DNA of 64,000 bases from Paragordius varius (lineage: Eukaryota; Nematomorpha). Shown piece after piece: positions 1 to 14,400 of the stretch. Each line of letters begins with the position of its first letter. The stretch's first letter is position 1. The stretch is taken from the NCBI GenBank assembly GCA_964247055.1, contig OZ176058.1, forward strand, positions 3,162,001 to 3,226,000, given 5' to 3'. The notes below the pieces were generated by a model. It saw nothing but the letters and a program-made list of their open reading frames with translations. It did not search any database and was not told the origin of the DNA. The position numbers and the translations under genes are program-made.

Positions 1-57
1 AAAATTTCAAATTTTATAAGTATTTTACAATTATAAACTTTTTTTTATTTAATTTAG

Positions 58-2572
58 CGTTAGCCATTTAATGACAACCCTTGTTAGCTTACACGTGAAT
101 CCTGACATTTTTGACAATGCCATCGTGATTAGAAAAACACTTTTGCGACACCTTAAAACTATTTGTGTCACCAATAATCGAAACAGTGATTTATTGGCTA
201 TATTGATTTACAACAATCAATATATTTTATCTCTAGGGTATTAAATTTCTTTTTTGATATTCAACCATTTACAATTCAAATTCACCCTTGAACAATTCGA
301 ATTCACCCTTGAACAATTGAAATTCACCCTTGAACAATTATTCACCCTAAAACAATTTAAATTTACCCTTAAACAATTCAAATTCACCCTTGAACAATAT
401 AAGTTCACCTTAAAAATAAATTATGTGTTTTCGGGCAGCTAATTTAATTTAACATTAATATAAAATATATTCTTATAGCATAATTTATTATTTTTTCAGT
501 ATTATTTTGATTTTAAAAAAAATTCATTTCATAAAATATAAAAAATATCGGTAATTGCTAATTTTAAAGATCACATAATTTATTTTAGGGTGAATTTGAA
601 TTGTTCAAGGCTCAATTTGAACTGTAAATCGTGTAATTCCAATTATTTATAAGCCATTTTTTTCAATCAAAATTAATTATCTTTTTTCAAAAAATGTTTT
701 TTTATCTATGAGGTTTAGTAATAATTTAAAACTATTAACCATGAATTGTAAGTTTGATTGAAAAAAAAATTAAAAATTATTTGAACTGATTTCCTTTTAT
801 ATAAAAAAACTTGTCTAATTTTCTATGCCTTTTATGGTAATTAATTAGAATTAGCCTGACTATCTTAATTATTTTTTATTGTGAATAAAAAAACGCTTTT
901 ATATGAAATTTGTCCAAAAAATTATTTAGTGTTATATCTTTTTACAGTATAGAATTGATTTAAGCGCTTGATTTATTTGTTTTTTGGACCCGTATTTTTT
1001 TAAATATTAACCATTTACAATTCAAATTCACCCTAAAATAAATTATGAAATTCGATACAACTCATGATTAAAATTAAATAAATTTTAATGGCAAAGTTTA
1101 TTATTTTTACAGTATCTTAATTACATACAAAATTTCTTTTTTAAAAATATAAAAAAATATAGGTAATATTTAATCAAAAACACATAATTTATTTTAGGGG
1201 GAATTTGAATCGTTTGAAGGTGAATTTGAATTGTTTAAGGGGGAATTTGAACTGCAGTGTCATAAAAATTGAAAATTTAAAGCGACAAAAGGTAAAAACA
1301 TAAAGACCAATATTTGTTACAAAAATCCGTAATACTTTTTTAATTATTTCATTGTTTTAAATTAGAAAATATGTACAGTAAAAATTGAAATTATACGGAC
1401 AAAACGTAAAAATATAAAGACAAATATTTTTTTCTAAAAGACAACCATACTTTTTGAATCTTAATGTATCCCATATAAGCTATTTCAATTGTAAAATAAA
1501 AAATTGATTGTGTTAGTAATATATCTCTATTTCAGACTTTGCCATTTAATTGAAATAAATTAAAATTTAAAAAGTATGGTTGTCTTTTGAAAAAAAAATA
1601 TTGGTCTTTATTTTATATTTTGTCACTATAATTTTAGTTTTTACTATAATAAAGATATAAATTGGATGCAATTACTAATTTTACAGTTAAATATACATAA
1701 TATATATGTATATATGTATATATGAATTTAGGTTTAAAATGGTTGCTTTTGAAAAAAATATTTGTCTTTATGTTTTTACGTTTTTTCTGAGTAATTATTT
1801 TAAATAACCGTATTTTAAACTATTTGACTAGTTATTTTTTAACTTTAAATATATCTATCCTTAGAAAATATACAATTTTTTTTATTTCAAGAGTTTTTAT
1901 CTAATGATTTTTATAATATATGATATTCACAAAATTATATATTTTTATTAACAAATTTTATAATTTTTTACATTTTTTAAAAAATTACAAATTTTTATAT
2001 TTTTTATTTTAATAGTTGTTGTAATAATAAAATTAACGTTGAAAATAATGCCGATAGCTTAATAATTTTTATGTTTTATGTTCACTAAAATATATATATT
2101 TTTTATTAAAAAAATTATATTTTTGATAATTTTTAATATATATTTTTCATAAAAAAATTATATTTTTCTAGAAATCCTAACAAGGAAATTAACGATGAAA
2201 ATAATGCCGATAGTCCTAAAAAACTAGAAGAAAAATTATGGAATTTAAATTTTTGTCAAAATGTCCATCGAACTCAAATTTATTTGAGTTCCAATTTAAA
2301 TTCGCTGTTGAATTTAAATGAGCCAACAATACAACAAAGTTTGCGCCTAACTAATCAAAATAAATTAACTTTGCAACAATTGGATATTGTAAGTTTTTTG
2401 TAGATGTTAAATATAAAATTAAAATTTTTATTTAAAAAAGATAATTCTTTAAGTGAAATTTTAATGAAATTAAATAATATTTAGTGAAATTTAAATATAT
2501 AATATGAAAATTACTATTTATGTATGGAATTTGTTGAAAAATTTATAAAATTATACCTTAACTTTAGTTAGG

Positions 2573-2609
<37 letters not shown>

Positions 2610-5600
2610 AGAGTAAAAAATAAAAATAAACAATTTTTTTGAAGACTGCTATTTTTTTCATATAAATCATACTCATTGGTTTGCAAAAAAATAAAGATAT
2701 AAATTGTTACACTAAAGATTTAAATAATATATACGGACAAAACGTAAAAATATAAAGACAAATATTTTTTTTCAAAAGAAATTATTATACTTTTTTAAAC
2801 CGTAATACATCTATCATAAATTATTCAATACAATAGTAAAATATATAATTAATTTTATTATCAATATACATTATTTAATACTTTGCAGTTTAAAACAATG
2901 ATCTATATTTAAAATAATGAAGATTTTTAAAAGTATTGTTGTCTTTTAGAAAAAAGTATTTGTCTTTTAATTTTTAAGTTTTGTCCGTATAATTTTAATT
3001 TTCACTGTAATACATTTAATTTAACATTTTAAATATAAAATGCGGAATTATCAATTTTAAGTTTTCAAAAATATGGTTCTTGGAAAAAATATATATCTTT
3101 TCTTTTTTTTAGAATATCAATTTTTACTTAATTTATCTAATTATACTTTAAATATTTTATAATTTGCATTATATATTTATTTTTATCCCATTATACCTTT
3201 TATTTTTAAATTAAAACAAAATACAAGTTAAAGTAAATGGCAAAAACGTATAAATGTTTTTAAAATAATTATTACTTAATTTATTTAATAAATAACCTTT
3301 TACATCTATTTTTATTTTTCGATTACGTTTTATTTTTTTTTCTTTATCCCGAAAAAGGTTATACAAATCTAACCGATTTTTAGATATTTTAAAATAAAAT
3401 TTTAAAAATGATTTATACGCGTTTTTGCCATTTACTTTAACTCGATTATTTATAAATGCGTGATTCTAAAATAAAATAAGTTGTTTTATTTAACTTTTTT
3501 TTATTCTAGCTTGTGGCTTTATTAAACATTGGATTTAATCCTAACATTTGCTACTTGTTGGGGCCGAGATTTGTCCTGTTGGATAAAAGCGTTCTTGGAA
3601 TCATTGATAAACATTCGATTATTTCAACGCTTAAACGATCACCTGATCCTAACATCCCTTTTTTTATTTTTACGGAAAAGGTATTTTTTTTCGACATATA
3701 TGTTTAACCTTTTTTTGATTAGATCAGGGGTGTTTTATTCAACACGCGGTTACGAATTATTTTTTGCGCGAGCAAATATATCATTTACAGTTTAAATACA
3801 CTCTTAAACAATTCAAATTTACCCTAAAAATGAATTATGTGTTTTCGGGCACTAATATAACTCATTATTTAACGGAATAGCATTTACAGTTCAAATTCAC
3901 CCTCAAACAGTTCAAATTCACCCTTGAACAATTAAAATTCACCCTAAAAATGAATTTATGTTTTCAGGCACTAATATAACTTATTATTAAACGGAAATAT
4001 ACCATTTACAGTTCAAATCCACTCTTGAACAGTTCAAATTCACCCTTGAACAATTAAAATTCACCCTAAAATAAATTATGTGTTTTCAAACTAATATAAC
4101 TCATTATTAAACGGAAATATACCATTTACAGTTCAAATTCACCCTCAAACAGTTCAAATTCACCCTTGAACAATTAAAATTCACCCCAAAATAATTTATG
4201 TGTTTTCAAACTAATATAACTCATTATTAAACGGAAATATATCTTACAGTTCAAATTGACCCTTGAACAAATCACCGAACAATTCAAATTCACCCGCGAA
4301 CAATCAAAATTTACCCTAAAAATAAATTATGTGTTTTCAAACTAATATAACTCATTTTTAAGGGGAATTTACAGTTCAAATTCATCCTTGAACAATTCAA
4401 ATTCATTCTATAACAATTTAAATTTACCCTAAAAATGAATTATCTGTTTTCGGGCCGCTAATATAACTCATTATTAAACGGAAATATAACATTTACAGTT
4501 TAAATTCACCCTTGAACAATTCAAATTTACCCTAAAAATGAATTATGTTTTTTCGAACTAATATAACTCATTATTAAACGGAAATATACCATTTACAGTT
4601 CAAATTCATCCTTGAACAATTCAAATTTACCCTAAAAATAAATTTATGTTTTCGGGCACTAATATAACTCATTATTAATCGGAATATATCTTTATGGCAT
4701 AGTTTTTTATTTTTTCAGTATTATTTCATTTAAAACAAAATTCCTTTTTTAGAAATATAGGTAATTTTTAATCTTAAAAAACATATATTTTATTTGAGGA
4801 AGAATTTGAATTCGAGGGAGAATTTGAATTGCTTAAGTGTGTATATCAATTGTAAATGGTTTATTAAATATAAAACAATTTTTGAATTAAAATTTATTTT
4901 TTAAACATTTAACTTTTCCAGTTTTGGCAATGACCTAGCAAAATTAAATACAGTTATTGAAATTATACGGACAAAACGTAAAATAAAAAGATAAATATAT
5001 TTTTTTCAAAACTTTTTATAACCTTGATTTTTGCTATATAAAAGTTATTTAATTACAATCAAAAACTACATAATTGATTGTGCTACTAATTTACATTTCT
5101 ATTTTATATTTTGCTGTTTAAAACAATCAGTATTTAAAAATATGGTTGTTGTCTTTTAGAAAACAATATTTGTCTTTATATTTTTACGTTTTGTCCGTAT
5201 AATTTCAATTTTTTACTTTATTAGTTAGTCTTATGTTTAAAATCTAATAAAATAATTATCAATACTTATATGTTTTAATGCGGGGCTTGCTAAGCCATTC
5301 ATGTGGGATACCCCTGGATTAGATACTAAAAAATTTTTTTTTTGAAGATAATAATTTATTTTAAAATAGTCTAATTAATATATTGAACTTTTTTAAAACT
5401 TATTAATACTTTTAAATTTTTGGTGATTGTAAAATTTTGTATATTAAATTAAAATTTTATAAATTTACTCAATAATATAAAACATATAACTGATTACTAC
5501 TTTAAAAAAATGTTAATTGTTATAATTTTATTTAAAATAAAAAGTTTTATTAATTTATTATTGAATCGATTAAAAATTGCTAGTATAATTATAACGTGAA

Positions 5601-8600
5601 AATAAAGTTTTATATCGTAATTTTTAATTTTGATATTTTGACAACAATATTTTAGATTTTTCATAGATATACATATTAGATAAAAAATAATAAACAATTA
5701 TATATTTTATTATCGAATTTCAAAGTTTTATTAATAAATAACATTATAAGGAACAAAATAAGAAAAATTAATAAAAACTGTTTATTCATAACGGTTTTTA
5801 CAATAGAAATTGAATACGAAGAAAACGGAAAAATATAATGACAAACTTTTTTTAAACACAATCCATAATTTTAAACCTTAATTTTTCTTATATAAAATAT
5901 TTTACCAGTGTGATTATGTTACCAATTTTTATCTCTATTATATACAATGTTAAAAACAATCTATATTTAACAAAATCAGATCTAGAAAGGTTTTCTGAAA
6001 AAAACTATTTGTCTTTATATTTTCACGTTTTTTCGTATAATTCAATTTTTACTGTATTTTAATTCGATATCTCATAAACAATTCTATATATAAAAACATT
6101 GAAAAATCAAATTTATATTATTAAAATTTGATAACATCAGTTTAATTTTTATAAATTTTGAATGTTAAATAAAAATTCTATACATATTAATTTCAAAAAC
6201 AACCAGGTACTCTCTAGAAATCGATATATAAATGATTTGAGTTTGGTTTCTCCTTTGCAATTCCTCTTATTTGGGACTTATCAATTCTGTTTGCAAAATG
6301 ACACCTCAATAATCACAATAAATGATTGGTTTTTTTATTTCATTTTTACTTTTCATTTTTAAATGATTTCTGCGTAAAAAAATATCTATATAAAAATTAC
6401 AGTAAAGAATAAAAACAAAATGTAGAAATATAAAGACTAATATTTTTTTCGGACAACCATATTTTTCTAACATTTATTTTTTAATACAATAGATTTAATT
6501 ACATTTGTAAAATATTCAATTTACATATCTAATTCTTAATTTGTAATTTTAAACACCAAGTTATATTAAAGAAAATCGAAAAAGCACAGCGGTTCTTTTG
6601 AAAAAAATATTTTTCTTTATCTTTTTTATATCCCTGTATATCCATTTTTACGTTCTTATTAACTTTATTTTATTTATCCACTGTAAAACAAAATGCATTT
6701 TATGGTTGACATCTCCTTAATTTTTACCATTTAATTTTTTAAACATATTTTAAGCATATTTTAAGCATATCTTTTACCGTAAAAACTGAAATTATACGGA
6801 CAAAATTAAAAATATAAAGACAAATATTTTTTCTAACATACAACCATACTATTTAAATCTTAATTTATTTAAAAACGCATTGTTTTAAATATCAAAGTCT
6901 GAAATAGATATATATATATATATTACTGACACATACAATTTTATATTTTACAACTGTAACTAAGGATTTAAAAAGTAGGATGGTTGTATTTTTAGATAAA
7001 AATATTTGTCTTTATATTTTTACGTATTGTCCGTATATTTTTACTTTTTACTGTAAATAAAAATTTTACTTAATCTAAATAGATTTTTTACAAAATAAAT
7101 CGGTAAGAAAATAGATAGATCCACGTTTGTTGGTTCAATTTTACTTGATAAAATAATAAATGAGTTTTGATATTAAATTATAGTTGATTTTATGAAAAAA
7201 TTATATTTTTTTACCTTACATCTTATTTTTACTAATACATAGTCTTATCTTTTCACATTATTATATAATACAATATTAACAATTCTTTTAATTTTAACTA
7301 ACCTATTTCATATTTTTGATAACCTTTAATAACCACACTTACATAAATAAAATTTTTCACCAAAGTAGATCCATAAGATATTTTTTTTAAAAAAAAATTC
7401 TTTACACCAAATTTTTTACTGTAAAACTTGGTTATCAAATTTAATTTTTCATATGGGAATTTCATTATTTTTGCATATAAAAAATAGGATCCGTATAAAA
7501 AGAACTCTTTGTTAGCCAAATTCGTTTTTTTTACAATATGCTGCTGATAAATTAATTAATATTGTTACATATAAAAAATATATGATTGATTTTACAAAAT
7601 TTATAGTTTTTTAATACTTTCCAAATTCAAATTTTCTCTTTCAGAGTAAAATAGGATTATTATCTAAAATTAATTCTTGGCAAAGTTGATATTATTACAG
7701 TTTGCTTTAGATAAAATGATTAATATAGTTATTCCAGGATTGAAAATTGTAAGATATAAATTTATTTTTGAAACACTAGTTATTGCTTATTGTTAAAATT
7801 TATACCAAATTATATTATTTGCATATAAAATAATAGGATTCGTATAAAATTGATTCTTGGCATAACTTATTACGGTGTGCTTTTGATAATATGCTTAATA
7901 TAGTTATTTAAGGAATAAAAATTATAATTGATATAAATTTATTTTTGAAACACTAATCATTGCTTATTCTACAAACATTGACTAATTTATTTTATTTGCA
8001 TTTACGATTATTGGATTCGTATAAAAATTGATTCTTGGCATAACTTGTTACGGTGTGCTTTTGATGAAAAGCTTATATAGTTATTTAAGGAATGAAAAAT
8101 ATATGATATAAAAAAATAATCGTTTTTCTTAAAATTCTTAAAGCATCTTAAAATTTATACCGGCAATAAATTACTTTATTTGCATGTAAAATAACATAGG
8201 ATTCGTATAAAAATGGATTCACATCTATTGGCTAAGTTGATATTATTACGGGGTGCTTTCGATAAAATGATTAATATAGTTATATAAGGAATGAAAAATA
8301 TATGATTTATATAAAAAATAATCGTTTTTTAATAAAAAAGCATCTTATTAAAATTTATACCGGCTATAAATTACTTTATTTGCATATAAAATATAATAGG
8401 ATTCGTATTAAAATGGATTCACATCTATTGGCTAAGCTGATTTTATTACGGGGCGCTTTCGATAAAATGATTAATGTAGTTTGCCAGGATTCCAGTTTAC
8501 TGCATAAATTGCTTCAACACAGTGAGACTCAAGAACAGTAAATTTATATATATTTTGAAATTTTCAATTATAAACTAAAAGATAGCCCTATTTATATACC

Positions 8601-9987
8601 ATTAACCCTTTAAAATCACCCTTAAACAATTCATATTCACGTGAAAATTCGGGCTAATTAGTATACATTATCATTACTATGAATTATGGATAATTTTTAG
8701 GATTATGTTAATATTATGAAATTTCATTTTTTAAACATATAAAAAAATATAGGTGGCTTTTGATATTCAAAAACACACAGTTTATTTTTAGGGTGAATTT
8801 GAATTGTTCAAGGATGAATTAGGATTGTTTAAGGGTGAATTTGAACTGTATATTTCGAGAGATCCTAATTTTTAAAAGCTCAATTGATTGTTTTTAAAAA
8901 AAATTATATATATAATTACTAAATTGATTAATATTTTTATATAAACACTTTTAGAACATGTGTAATTGATTGTATATTACCATTTTACATTTCTGTTCCC
9001 CTAAAATTAAATAATGAAGTTTAATAGGATGATTAACTTTATATAGTAAAATGATTATATTTTACTTTATACTATATTTCGTCTTCAGTATAATATTATC
9101 TTATTTTATAGACATTTAAATACTATAAGAATATTTTTCGTTTAAATGACAATATAATCTTGTTTAAATAATACGTTTGGGTTGAGAAGTGGTGAATAGG
9201 GGTCTAAATTGCTTATAACAGTCAATTTAATAATTCGATATTATATTTAAATAATTTTTGTGAAAAATAATCAAGTGTTATTTATAAAAATTTTGTTAAG
9301 TAAAGAGCACGATTATATATCATATCTATATTTTCCTTGATTAAATGGGCCTTTAACAGTTAATCGGTATGAATAATATTCTTATCTTTTATTATATTTT
9401 TTTCAAATTTTGAAGAAAAAAAAGTTTTTCATTAATTATGTAATTAATAAAATGAAAAATAAATGCCAACAGATAATAATTATTACTATTTTAGCCATTT
9501 AACATACAGATATGGCCTATAATAGTGCTCCTTACTGTAGTTGTAAAAAATTATTTTTTTAACCTTTTTTTTATAATTTTACAAAAATTTCCATATTTTA
9601 ATAATTTCAATTGTGAATAGTATTCATCAAAATCATGATGGTATGGAACCGAGAATTGCAAAATCCTGTATAATTCGAGATGTCATTTTCGCTTTGACAA
9701 ACCTTAATGCGGGCGCTTTTAACGATTTAAACAATATAAAACCTCTGGAGACTGAACCCTCAGTATTACAAGGTATGTAGAGTTTTTTTGGATATATAGA
9801 GTAAAATTTAAGCTATAAAAGGTGGGAAATTTTTGTTAAGAAAGTTTTTTGAGGTTTCCTCCGATAAATCCACTATTATATATAAATTTTTTTTATCAAG
9901 TCTTAATTCTTTGGAATAACTTGTATTGACGTTCTCAACGATGTATCAAAATAAAATTTATTAAATTTTAATTTTTTGTTCATAAAT

Positions 9988-10025
<38 letters not shown>

Positions 10026-11359
10026 TGATTGTTCATTTTTAGTGAAAAAAAGAGAATTTTTTTATTCATTTGGTAATTATAACACATGTTTTTAATATAA
10101 ATATAACATTTAATAGATTGGTAAAACAATTTTTATAGTTATGTTTACATTTAATATATTAATCTTTTTAACACGAAAATGGTGCAGTAAAAATTGTTTT
10201 ATACAGGCAAAATGTATAATATAAAGGAAAATTTTATTATTAAAAGACAACCACCATACTTTTCAAACCTTAATTTATCTTGTCTTTAATTCTAATCCTA
10301 AAATAATTGTTTGTGTTACTATTTTTACATCTCTATTTATGCAGTTCAAACCAAACAGTTATATTGTTAAAGTATGGTTGGTTGTTTTTTTGAAAAACAT
10401 ACATATTTGTCTTTTGGTTGTCACGTTTTGTCCGTATAATTTTATTCTTTTTTACTTACTGTACACATTAGATGATTTGACTGTGCAACAATCAACACCA
10501 GACAATTCTTCTATCAACAATGAAAAAACTGTTAATAAAGAAAATAATACAGATGATGTTTTAAGCATATCTTCGTTTGATTCTGAAGACAGTCTTTACA
10601 TTCCTTACCAACATTTACTTAAGGAATCATCAATGATGCATAATATGTATAGACGACCACCCCCAGCTTACTTTTATTATCACCCGAATTATTACAATCC
10701 AAATTTGCGTTATTTTGCTAATAATCCCAATCAACACAATATACGTTTTTATGGCCCGAGAATGCCCCCTCGATTTTACCGTAAGTTTAAGATTGAAAAA
10801 TATACCCTTAAACAATTCAAATTCACCCTTAAACGATTCAAATTCACCCTTAAACTATTCAAATTCACCCTTAAACAATCTAAATTCATTTTTGAACAAT
10901 TTAAATTCACCCTTAAACAATTAATTCAAATTCACCCTTAAACAATTCAAATTCACCCTTAAACAATTTAAATTCACCCTTAAACGATTCAAGTTCACCC
11001 TTCATTAAATTCACCCTTAAACAATTCATATTCACCCTTTAACAAATCAAATACACCCTTAAACAATTCAAATTCACCCTCAAATAAAATATATGTTTTT
11101 ACAGATTAAAAATTACTCAATATTTTTATATATATATTTTTAAAAAATAAAAATTTTGATTTAAATTAAAATAATACTGAAAAAATATTATACTATGTGC
11201 CATAAAGATTTAATTCTCATTAATAATGAGTTATATTAGTTCGTAAACACATAATTTTTTAAGGTGAATTTGAATTGTTTAAGTTTAAATTGTTACAGAC
11301 AAAACGTTATAACCTAAATATGATTATTTCAGTTTTTTTTTATTTGCAAATTATTTGAT

Positions 11360-11407
<48 letters not shown>

Positions 11408-14400
11408 ATAGAGATGAAAAATATGGTTGGTTGTCTTTTTGAAATAAAAAATATGTCTTATAAATGGGTTTTGATAATATCAATTTTTACCGTTTTTATT
11501 ATAATTACGAAAAATAATATTTTATAAAGCGAGGAACCTTAATTTTTTGGATTTTACAGTATTAATTATATAATGGAAAAAATTCTATCCCATATAAAGA
11601 CAAACAAGCTTACTTTTAAAAATCCTCATTTTTTGGTTTTTACGGTATAAAATTAAAATTATTAAATTATTTTAAATTTTATAACCTTTTTAAAAAACAT
11701 TTTTGTTTACAGTATACCATTTTTTTTATTATAACAGTAAAAATTGAACTTATTTTAAATTTGAAAGGTATATTTTCAAACCTTAAATCTTGAAATTATA
11801 AAGTAGGGGTCATACTTTCTTAAAATCTTAAATATTTGTTTTTACAGTATTTTAAATTGTAAAGGCAAAACTTAATATTTTGGAAATTTTAAAAAAAGCC
11901 ACACTTTTTTTTTAAAAAAACCCTAATTTTTAGATATTTAAAGCGAAACTTAAACGCAATAAAAACTAAAAGACGAATTTAAATAATTATATTTATGGAT
12001 AAAAATCAGAGGATTTTATAAAACATAACGAGTTATTTGAACATTAAATAAAAATTTTCTGCATTAATTTTATTTGTTTTATAGGTTAAAAATTGATATT
12101 GAAAAAAACATACAATAAAAACTAAATACTTCATAAATTTTTTAAACCTTAATTTTCTCATCCTTTATAACTATATTTTTTTGTTATATCGAGCTTTTAT
12201 TTTATCAATTTACTTATTTATTTATTTTGTACCCAAAAACGATAATCGAGATAAACATCTAGAAGTTGAAAAGTAAGGTTTTTTTTATAATTTTAATATA
12301 TTGTTTAAGCACACTATACTATACATTTTACAATTGCAATTAATTATATAATTTGTATGTTAAACCTCATTTTAAAAAAGTATGGTTTTTTGTAATGCAT
12401 GAAAATTATGGACTAAATTTTTATTAAGTCAATTACCTATATCTCACTATATAAGGCATCTTATTACGTTACAATTCATTTCATATTTTTTCGATAAAGA
12501 CTTTACTCTTTAAAAGGCGAAAATTAAAATATATATTTTTACATTATATACGCATTTCAGAAGCTTAATTTTTTAATAAATTTCATAAAATATAATGCGT
12601 AATTCCCTCAATTTCGCTAGTTTTATTTATACTTATTTCAATTTTTTTAAAAAATCTGAAAAAATTTTAATATCATATACTATGTATATATCCAGGACCC
12701 AGGCCTAGTTTTTACCCCCCGCCTCCCAATACTGAATATTTAGAAAAAGCAGATATCGAAAATGAAATTCCGCCATCTCCGATGAATCATCCAGTTGATA
12801 TGGCAGTAGCCGGTTTTACTGGACCGACGGTTCCGCCACTTCGCAGACCACCTTTTGGCGGTCTTCCGCGAAGACCGGTTTTCTATGGTCGACCGCGACA
12901 ACAACCCGTTTTTAGTAATTAAATTCATAATATTTTATATAATTTGGCAATCTATATATGGGTTTGGTTTTGAATATAAGTGTTTTGATTAGGCAATTTC
13001 ATAAAATTAATTTTAGACGAAATAGTGAAATTCTTATTTAAAGTGTGAATAATCTTTAAAGTTAATTTTAATATTCAAAAAACAAGGTTACATAAAAAAT
13101 CTAGAATTTAAAAACATAATATTCAAAAACATGAATAAATTTTTGCGGCTATATCGTATACAAATATTAGCTTATCACCCAAAAATTTTATGAGTTAGGG
13201 ATTATATTTCGCGAATATGGCCAAAACGTAAAATCTAATTTTTTTAAAAAAAAACTGTAATATAAATTTACAGTTGTTAAAAGACAATTGAGTGTTGTAG
13301 GAATTTATATATATACTTATTTTATAAACTAACAAAATATATTTTTTTCTATATACAATAGTCCCTAACTTATAGATAAAACCAGAAGTAAAAAACCCAT
13401 TATTAAAAAAAATTATTAATATGAATTTGGAGTTTAAAAAACTCCGTATTATATTAAATAAGAATCTAAAATATAATTATTATCTAGAATAAAAATGTCG
13501 GTTCTTATTAAGCATAAGCTCTATTTTCACTCCTCGATAATAAACTCATATTATATTATAAAATTTGTTATCTGAACTTTTTTTATAGATATTTGTGTCA
13601 ATCCTAGTTTTTTTACCTTTATAAAATTATTCTTCTTAGGATTTTTATATATTTTCCTTAAATTTAAGAAAATATTTTACTTTACCATTTTCCTTTTAAA
13701 CGTAGATAATCGATATGGTTCACCGCGAGGCGGTCTTTACCCATTTTACGGACCAAACGGAAATTATCGCTTCTTGGGACCGCGCGGACCTAGAATGTTG
13801 CCATATCAAACAAATGATAATAACTCAAAAACTGAAAATACCAAAATTAATATCAGCAATAATGGCGATAATATTATTCATGATGAGTCTAGTAATATAT
13901 CTGGATCAGCTGATGTTAGCATGGATGATGGAAAAAATTATCTTGAGAACAATGAGGAACAAAGTTTGACTCCTGAATTGGATAGATCGGGTAAAAACTA
14001 CTATAAAAGTTTTGCGTTTTTTTTTGTTCAGAGGTATTTTAATTTTTAAAGCTAAATCTAATTTAAATCTGCGTATCATAATTTATAGCTTATTATTAAA
14101 TAGAGTTCAAACAATTTAGGTTAGGATATTCAATTAATACACTGATACTTAATTTACCATTTACAATTCGAATTCACTCTTAAATAATTCAAATATACCC
14201 TAAAAATATTTTGAGTTCTGAAACTAGTATAACACTTATTATTAATATAAAATATTTTTATTGAATATAAGGTGAATTTGAATTGTTAATGGTATATTAT
14301 CAAAACTTAAAAAATTAGAAATTAAATGTTTTATTATATTAAGATAGTCATACTTTGATTTTTTTATAACCTAAATGATTGCAAATTGTTTTATTATGCA

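Noticed and set aside
254-442. 62-codon open frame with repeated QFKFTLE
   Set aside because: It is the translation of the family B 21-bp array; the length divisible by three keeps it open by construction.
3529-3795. 88-codon frame overlapping DHX9 exon 3
   Set aside because: Wrong frame; the overlapping frame carries GFNPNICY and PFFIFTEK and matches the phases of both neighbouring exons.
10339-10471. Upstream part of the 200-codon frame covering DHX9 exon 7
   Set aside because: This stretch is the right half of a family A MITE; the exon starts at 10472 after a good acceptor in matching phase.
12740-12928. Minus-strand 62-codon frame rich in Arg and Ser
   Set aside because: Shadow of DHX9 exon 8 on the opposite strand.
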